Shown: positions 14,643 to 18,510 of the stretch, piece by piece
Numbering within the stretch: position 1 is the first letter of the stretch
Layout of the letters: every line of letters begins with the position of its first letter
DNA from: CAMYKD01 sp041617155
GTDB taxonomy: Bacteria > Pseudomonadota > Alphaproteobacteria > Kiloniellales > JAKSDN01
NCBI GenBank assembly: GCA_041617155.1
Contig: JBFJPL010000077.1
Location: 1 to 18,510, forward strand
Reading direction: 5' to 3'
Length of the DNA stretch: 18,510 nt
The notes under the pieces: model-generated
What the model was told of the DNA's origin: nothing
What the model saw: only the letters and a program-made list of their open reading frames with translations
Databases searched by the model: none
Position numbers and translations under genes: made by a program

Positions 14643-15854
14643 TCAAGCGGCTCGCATCAGGTCGAGGTCGGCCCAGATCCGGACAAGCGCCTCGACCAAA
14701 CGCTCCATCTCCGCGTCGCCATGCAGGGGCGACGGCGTCAGGCGCAGCCGCTCCGTTCCACGCGGCACGGTGGGATAGTTGATCGGCTGGACATAGATGC
14801 CGTGGTCCCGCATCAGAGTATCCGTCACCTGTTTGCACAACACCGGATCGCCGACCAGCACCGGCACGATATGGCTCGGCGACGGCATGACCGGTAGGCC
14901 AGCTTTCGCCAGGCGGCATTTCAGGGTTGCCGCCCGCTCCTGGTGCCTTGCGCGCTCGATCTGGCTCCGCTTCAGATGCCGCACGCTGGCGAGTGCCCCG
15001 GCCGCGACCGCCGGCGGCAAAGCCGTCGTGAAGATGAAGCCCGAGGCGAAGCTGCGTACGAAATCGACCAGCGCCGCCGAGGCTGCGATATAACCGCCCA
15101 GCACGCCGAACGCTTTGGCCAGGGTTCCCTCGATCACGGTCAAGCGGTGCATCACGCCGTCGCGCTCGGCGATGCCGCCGCCGCGCGGGCCATAGAGACC
15201 TACGGCGTGAACCTCGTCGAGATAGGTCATGGCGCCATGAACCTCGGCAACCTCGCAAATTTCGGCAATCGGCGCGATGTCGCCATCCATCGAGTAGACC
15301 GATTCGAAAGCTATGATCTTTGGCCGTTCCGGCGCGAGTTCGCCCAGCAGGCGGTCCAGGTCTGCCGGGTCGTTGTGCTTGAAGATTCGCTTTTCGGCGC
15401 GGCTGTGGCGAATGCCTTCGATCATCGACGCGTGATTGGAGGCATCCGATAGAACCACGCAGCCGGGCAATCGCGCGGCCAGGGTGGCCAGCGATGCCAT
15501 GTTGGACACGTAGCCCGACGTGAACAGCAGCGCCGACTCCGTGCCGTGCAGGTCGGCCAGTTCCTGCTCGAGCTGGACGTGATAGTGGTTGGTGCCCGAA
15601 ATGTTGCGGGTCCCGCCCGCACCGGCGCCGCAACGCTCCAGCGCCTCGTGCATGGCGGCCAGGATCTTGGAATTCTGACCCATCCCGAGGTAATCGTTGG
15701 AGCACCAAACAGTCACCGGCGCGGGTCCATCGACGCCGTGGTGCTGGGCCTTCGGAAAGGCGCCTGCCTGACGCTCCAGATCGGCGAAGACCCGGTAGCG
15801 GCCCTCGGACCGCAAGCCGGCGATCTGCTGAGCGAAGAAACGCTCGTAGTTCAT
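14643..15854 (-). CDS. hemA: 5-aminolevulinate synthase (ALAS)
   Basis: ALAS condenses glycine and succinyl-CoA to 5-aminolevulinate, the first step of haem synthesis by the C4 route typical of alphaproteobacteria. The 403-residue PLP enzyme (fold type I, alpha-oxoamine synthase) shows MNYERFFAQQIAGLRSEGRY, CSNDYLGMGQN, GTRNISGTNHYHVQLE, LDEVHAVGLYGPRGGG with the PLP-contacting Asp, and EGTLAKAFGVLGGY with Lys247 as the Schiff-base residue. The frame extends to 15902, but ATG 15854 has GGGAGG five bases ahead and begins the conserved protein. Upstream lie a TAGAAT -10 box and a perfect FNR-type palindrome at -41.5, so low-oxygen activation is likely. FnrL control of hemA is known in Rhodobacter. 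Confidence 0.97.
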   Translation of the reverse strand: MNYERFFAQQIAGLRSEGRYRVFADLERQAGAFPKAQHHGVDGPAPVTVWCSNDYLGMGQNSKILAAMHEALERCGAGAGGTRNISGTNHYHVQLEQELADLHGTESALLFTSGYVSNMASLATLAARLPGCVVLSDASNHASMIEGIRHSRAEKRIFKHNDPADLDRLLGELAPERPKIIAFESVYSMDGDIAPIAEICEVAEVHGAMTYLDEVHAVGLYGPRGGGIAERDGVMHRLTVIEGTLAKAFGVLGGYIAASAALVDFVRSFASGFIFTTALPPAVAAGALASVRHLKRSQIERARHQERAATLKCRLAKAGLPVMPSPSHIVPVLVGDPVLCKQVTDTLMRDHGIYVQPINYPTVPRGTERLRLTPSPLHGDAEMERLVEALVRIWADLDLMRAA

Positions 15855-15880
15855 CGCGGCCTCCCTTGCTTGATCTTGAA

Positions 15881-15922
15881 ATTCTAGGCCCAGCATCCAC
15901 ACCGAGCCTTGATCTTGATCAA
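15881..15922 (-). promoter_or_regulatory. hemA promoter with class II FNR/FixK box
   Basis: TTGATCTTGATCAA (15909-15922) is a perfect TTGAT-N4-ATCAA operator. On the minus strand TAGAAT (15886-15881) is a 5/6 match to the -10 consensus, with a predicted start at 15874. The box centre (15915.5) is then at -41.5, the canonical class II activator position where the operator replaces the -35. The remaining leader is 20 nt and carries the hemA ribosome site. The first ten bases of the box (TTGATCTTGA) recur at 15870-15879, around the start point. Confidence 0.75.
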
Positions 15923-15931
15923 TTTTTTTGA

Positions 15932-15957
15932 CCGGGCCGCGGTTAACCTGCGCCCGG
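15932..15957 (-). terminator. Stem-loop after the cytochrome c gene (weak terminator candidate)
   Basis: CCGGGC (15932-15937) pairs with GCCCGG (15952-15957), and the loop contains the palindrome GGTTAACC. It lies just after the cytochrome c stop. On the minus strand it is followed by A residues rather than T residues, so it is not a standard intrinsic terminator. It may instead stabilise the 3' end or assist termination. Confidence 0.3.
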
Positions 15958-15959
15958 GC

Positions 15960-16340
15960 CTATTGGGTCGCCTCTTTGAGGTAGGCGATCACGTCCGCCC
16001 GCTCGGCTTCCTTCTTGAGACCGACAAAGACCATCTTGTTGCCCGGCATGAACTCCTTCGGCTGGGCCAAGTAGGCATCCAGGTTCTCATCCGTCCAGAC
16101 GACGCCGGAGGATTTCATTGCATCGGAATATTTGAAGCCTTCGGAGCTGCCGGCCGTGCTACCGATGATGCCGTGCAAGCTTGGGCCGATCTTTTTCTTG
16201 CCGGCTTCCAGGGCGTGGCATGCTTTGCACTTGTTGAACACCTTTTTGCCGGCCTCGGCATCGCCGTCGGCCGATACCGGCGCGGCGGCAAGCCAAACCA
16301 GACTGCAAACAGCCAACGAGAGAATCTTGTTCCGTTTCAT
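15960..16340 (-). CDS. Periplasmic class I cytochrome c (c2/c550 type)
   Basis: The 126-residue protein has a signal peptide (MKRNKILSLAVCSLVWLAAA, cleavage near residue 24). The mature mono-haem domain follows, with haem-binding CKACH (Cys38, Cys41, His42), KKKIGPSLHGIIG and PGNKMVFVG with axial ligand Met103. Its C-terminal helix ends ADVIAYLKEA. This is the small soluble electron carrier of the c2/c550 group that links the bc1 complex to oxidases or reductases. An AGGGGA lies six bases before the ATG. It is flanked by the Fnr-like gene upstream and hemA downstream on the same strand. An FNR-type palindrome lies in its upstream region, which suggests redox control. Confidence 0.93.
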   Translation of the reverse strand: MKRNKILSLAVCSLVWLAAAPVSADGDAEAGKKVFNKCKACHALEAGKKKIGPSLHGIIGSTAGSSEGFKYSDAMKSSGVVWTDENLDAYLAQPKEFMPGNKMVFVGLKKEAERADVIAYLKEATQ

Positions 16341-16422
16341 TGAAAATCCCCTGCCTCGCTAGGTTTCAGCCAATATCAAGAACGTGGCTTGGCACTGTGC
16401 CGTCGAGCGCCGTCAGGACACC

Positions 16423-16436
16423 TTGACCACGGTCAA
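16423..16436. promoter_or_regulatory. FNR/FixK-type box upstream of the cytochrome c gene
   Basis: TTGACCACGGTCAA is a perfect palindrome of the TTGA-N6-TCAA class, with TTGAC half-sites rather than TTGAT. It overlaps the stop codon of the Fnr-like gene (16433-16435) and lies 83 bp before the cytochrome c ATG. No convincing -10 sits at the class II distance; GATATT (16377-16372) would put the box near -64.5. Half-sites of this type also fit Nnr/DNR-like nitric-oxide regulators. Confidence 0.55.
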
Positions 16437-17212
16437 GATTCAGCATCCCGCGAGCGCCGGCGACCGCCCGAATACTGGCCCGCCGCCAGGTTTTCGAGCG
16501 TCGCTTTGTCCAGGATACGGATACGGCTTGGGCTCGGCAGGGCGAAAACGCCGTCCTTGACCAGGCGGGTGAAGCTGCGCGACACGGTCTCGGTGGAAAG
16601 ACCCAGGTAATCCGCGATTTCGCGACGGTGCATGGGCAGAATCAGCTCACTTGGGCGCCTCGACGCAGCCTTGGTGCGCGCCAACAGGTCGCAAAGGAAA
16701 GCCGCTAGCCGCTCCTCCTTGTTGGCGCAGCCGACGAGCAGCAACTGCCGCTGTCGGTCGGCGATTTCCTCCTCGGCCAATGCCAGCAGCAGACTGCAAA
16801 CATCTCGATCGGAGTCGCGGAGTGCCCGAAGCTCGGAACATGGAATTCGCCTCAGCCGCGTCGGAGCGACCGCTCGCACCATGACCTGCGATGGCACATC
16901 GCAGAGCAGATGGTGAACGAGGTCGCTGGCATAGCGGAAGCCGACGACTTGGCGGCGCCGATCCGGAAACGACTTGATAAGGGCGAGGACCCCTTCATCG
17001 ACTAGGAAAGCGGCGTCGCTCCGCTGACCTTCGTCGAGCAAGACCTCATTGGCTCGAAGCGCCACAAGGGAACCTTCGCCGGCCAGGCTGGAAAGGCGCT
17101 TCCAGGCACGCTCGATACGTCGCGTCGACGCCGATTTAGACGATTTGCAGCCGCAGTTCGTCGGCGGGGCCGGTGAAGCTTCGCGCCGCGGTGTTGGCGT
17201 ATTCGGCTTCAT
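16433..17212 (-). CDS. Crp/Fnr family transcriptional regulator (FixK/FNR-like)
   Basis: The 259-residue protein has a cyclic-nucleotide-binding-like sensor domain (about 35-150), a dimer helix (LALAEEEIADRQRQLLLVGC) and a C-terminal winged helix (about 165-245: EERLAAFLCDLLART, MHRREIADYLGLSTETVSRS, FTRLVKDG). The recognition helix ETVSR carries the Glu-Ser-Arg set that reads TTGAT half-sites in FNR. Cysteines are at 20, 22, 104, 125, 139, 162 and 174. The N-terminal CxxC-x(5-7)-C ligand pattern of FNR is absent, and Arg aligns where FNR has Cys122. A [4Fe-4S] oxygen sensor is therefore unlikely, and FixK-like action is a better guess. AAGGA lies nine bases before the ATG. A perfect FNR box upstream suggests autoregulation or control by another Fnr. 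Confidence 0.85.
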   Translation of the reverse strand: MKPNTPTPRREASPAPPTNCGCKSSKSASTRRIERAWKRLSSLAGEGSLVALRANEVLLDEGQRSDAAFLVDEGVLALIKSFPDRRRQVVGFRYASDLVHHLLCDVPSQVMVRAVAPTRLRRIPCSELRALRDSDRDVCSLLLALAEEEIADRQRQLLLVGCANKEERLAAFLCDLLARTKAASRRPSELILPMHRREIADYLGLSTETVSRSFTRLVKDGVFALPSPSRIRILDKATLENLAAGQYSGGRRRSRDAES

Positions 17213-17268
17213 ACAGGGTTATCCTTACAAAAGCGGCCAAAGGCTAGCCTGTAACAGCCGGGCAAACA

Positions 17269-17282
17269 TTGATCGATATCAA
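17269..17282. promoter_or_regulatory. FNR/FixK box between the Fnr-like regulator and the TrpD2-like gene
   Basis: TTGATCGATATCAA is a perfect TTGAT-N4-ATCAA operator in the divergent region. For the regulator, a weak -10 (TAGCCT, 17246-17241) would place the box at -41.5. For the rightward gene, a weak TACCTT (17306-17311) would place it at about -42.5. One operator could therefore serve both directions. Confidence 0.7.
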
Positions 17283-17349
17283 GGCATGGGGCAGGATCTG
17301 CCCTCTACCTTCGAGGCGGTGTGGACCGCGGGAAATGGGAGGATCGCCG

Positions 17350-18423
17350 ATGTTGCAGGCAAGCGCTGGCGCGCCCATAGCCAAGAGGCCGGCGGCGGCT
17401 GAACCGCAGGAAAGCGATGGCGGGCTGTCCGGCCGTGCCGATCACCCCTTTGCCGAATTTATACGGACTATCGGACGCGGACCGACCCTTTCCCGCTCCC
17501 TGACTGAGAGCGAGGCGGCCGAGGCCATGGGCATGATCCTGGAGGGCCGGGTCGAGCCCGAGCAGCTCGGCGCCTTTCTGGTGGTCCTGCGCCTGCGCGG
17601 CGAGACGCCGGCCGAACTGGCCGGCTTCGTCCGGGCCGCCCGGGCCAAGCTTGCTGTTCCAAAAGAGCTTCGGGCCGACCTGGATTGGCCGTCCTATGCC
17701 GATCGCCACAAGCAGCTGCCTTATTTCATCCTGGCCGCCCTGTTGCTGGCCGAAACCGGCGTCAAGGTCGCCATGCACGGAATCGCCGGTGTCGGGCCGG
17801 TAACGACACCCAAGACCCTGGCCGCGCTGGGTCTGGCACCCGCGTGCTCCTTCCAGGACGCGGCGCGGGCGCTGGAGGCGGGCAAATTCGCCTATCTTCC
17901 CGTCGACTCGCTGTGCCCGTCGCTTGGCGCCTTGTTCATGTTGCGGCCGGTTCTGGGCGTGCGCTCGCCGGCCAACACATTTTGCCGTGAACTGAACCCG
18001 CCGGGCGCGCGGTACCAGCTCCAGGGCGTGTTCCACCCGACCTATCTGCCGGTGCACCGGGAAACCGCCCGACTGCTAGGCCAGCCCCGGACGGCAATCC
18101 TCAAGGGCGGTGGTGGCGAGGTCCAGCGCAACCCGGAAAAACCCTGCCGCGTGGCCACGCTGTCGGGCGGAGTCGCAGGCGAGGAAAACTGGCCAGCGCT
18201 GCTGCCGGCCGTCCGTTTCCCCTGGCGCGACGAGCCGTTGGATCCGGCTGGTGTCGTCGCCTTGTGGCGCGGTGAACGCGAAGCCCCGGCGGCCGAGGCA
18301 GCGATCACCGGCACTGTCGCACTAGCCCTAAAGCTCACGGGCAAGGCAGGAACCCCGGACCAGGCCGAGGGTCGGGCGGCGGCGCTCTGGCAGGACCGGC
18401 CCAAGGCGAAATACGGCCACTAG
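17350..18423 (+). CDS. TrpD2/anthranilate phosphoribosyltransferase-like protein
   Basis: The 357-residue protein has the two-domain layout of the glycosyltransferase family 3 / TrpD2 (YbiB) group. A helical N-terminal domain contains FIRTIGRGPTLSRSLTESEA and LGAFLVVLRLRGETPAELAG. The alpha/beta domain has KVAMHGIAGVGPVTTPKTLA, ALEAGKFAYLPVDSLCPSLG, MLRPVLGVRSPANTFCRELN and AILKGGGGEVQRNP. The tryptophan-enzyme PRPP signature (GTGGD and NRAVSS-like) is changed, so tryptophan synthesis is unlikely. YbiB in E. coli binds nucleic acid; the role here is unknown. I chose ATG 17350, with GGGAGGA seven bases ahead, over an ATG at 17269 that would overlap the FNR box. Divergence from a Crp/Fnr regulator hints at redox-linked expression. 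Confidence 0.8.
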   Translation: MLQASAGAPIAKRPAAAEPQESDGGLSGRADHPFAEFIRTIGRGPTLSRSLTESEAAEAMGMILEGRVEPEQLGAFLVVLRLRGETPAELAGFVRAARAKLAVPKELRADLDWPSYADRHKQLPYFILAALLLAETGVKVAMHGIAGVGPVTTPKTLAALGLAPACSFQDAARALEAGKFAYLPVDSLCPSLGALFMLRPVLGVRSPANTFCRELNPPGARYQLQGVFHPTYLPVHRETARLLGQPRTAILKGGGGEVQRNPEKPCRVATLSGGVAGEENWPALLPAVRFPWRDEPLDPAGVVALWRGEREAPAAEAAITGTVALALKLTGKAGTPDQAEGRAAALWQDRPKAKYGH

Positions 18424-18510
18424 GAGCCTGTCCGAGTATTGGTCACGGGCTGCACCGCGTTTTCAAGGCCTTGGGCTAGGACGGTGCCGCGACGCGATGC
18501 CGTGTGCATC
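18424..18510. other. Window-edge intergenic stretch
   Basis: The last 87 bp after the TrpD2-like gene hold no recognisable gene, terminator or operator. The next gene begins beyond the window. Confidence 0.4.

Noticed and set aside
14347..15900. Minus-strand open frame of about 517 codons overlapping hemA
   Set aside because: It is in another frame of hemA, Arg/Ala/Gly-rich and without recognisable domains, whereas hemA shows every ALAS motif.
10831..18479. 13-bp repeat GGCCTTGGGCTAG at 10831-10843 and 18467-18479
   Set aside because: A shared 13-mer is expected by chance in a GC-rich window of this size, and the flanks do not align.
1..18510. CRISPR arrays, insertion sequences, prophage genes, attachment sites
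   Set aside because: I found no regularly spaced repeats, transposase or integrase motifs, or terminal inverted repeats. The tRNA-Ser has no adjacent integrase or second copy of its 3' end.

Overview
The window looks like a chromosomal stretch of a GC-rich alphaproteobacterium, probably of the Rhodospirillales or a related order. The evidence is the gene order rplU-rpmA-obgE-proB-proA-nadD-rsfS-rlmH-gpmI-envC-ctpA, an ALAS-type hemA (C4 route to haem), a small class I cytochrome c and a Crp/Fnr-type regulator with FNR/FixK-type operators. No mobile element, CRISPR array or prophage was found. The organism is inferred from gene content only.

Positions 1-8500 (minus strand) are one tightly packed housekeeping operon: obgE (ribosome-associated GTPase), proB and proA (proline biosynthesis), nadD (NAD synthesis), rsfS and rlmH (ribosome silencing and 23S rRNA methylation), gpmI (glycolysis), an EnvC/M23-type factor and the start of a CtpA protease. 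Several genes overlap or touch (ATGA, TGATG, TAATG). The operon has its own promoter (TTGACA-16 bp-TATAGT). Between that promoter and obgE lies a leader of about 165 nt. It holds a possible 28-codon peptide ending Leu-Pro-Cys-Pro-Pro-Pro-stop, a candidate antiterminator hairpin and an intrinsic terminator, and the two hairpins share bases. This is the layout of a ribosome-mediated amino-acid attenuator, and proBA lie downstream. It is the most interesting hypothesis in the window.

Positions 8565-9700 are the separate rplU-rpmA operon, with an almost identical promoter and a strong terminator. L21 carries a Lys/Ala/Pro-rich tail of about 130 residues. Next come an acid-ceramidase/NAAA-like Ntn hydrolase, tRNA-Ser(CGA), an alpha/beta hydrolase and a divergent aldehyde dehydrogenase. 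A decayed TPR gene and a doubtful small ORF follow.

Positions 14640-18510 form a small oxygen/redox-type cluster: hemA, a periplasmic cytochrome c, a Crp/Fnr-family regulator, and a divergent TrpD2/anthranilate-phosphoribosyltransferase-like gene. Three 14-bp palindromes of the TTGA-N6-TCAA class lie upstream of these genes. The one at hemA sits exactly 41.5 bp from the start point predicted from a TAGAAT -10 box. The regulator has FNR-type DNA-contact residues but appears to lack the usual Fe-S cysteine pattern. It may therefore act like FixK rather than as a direct oxygen sensor.
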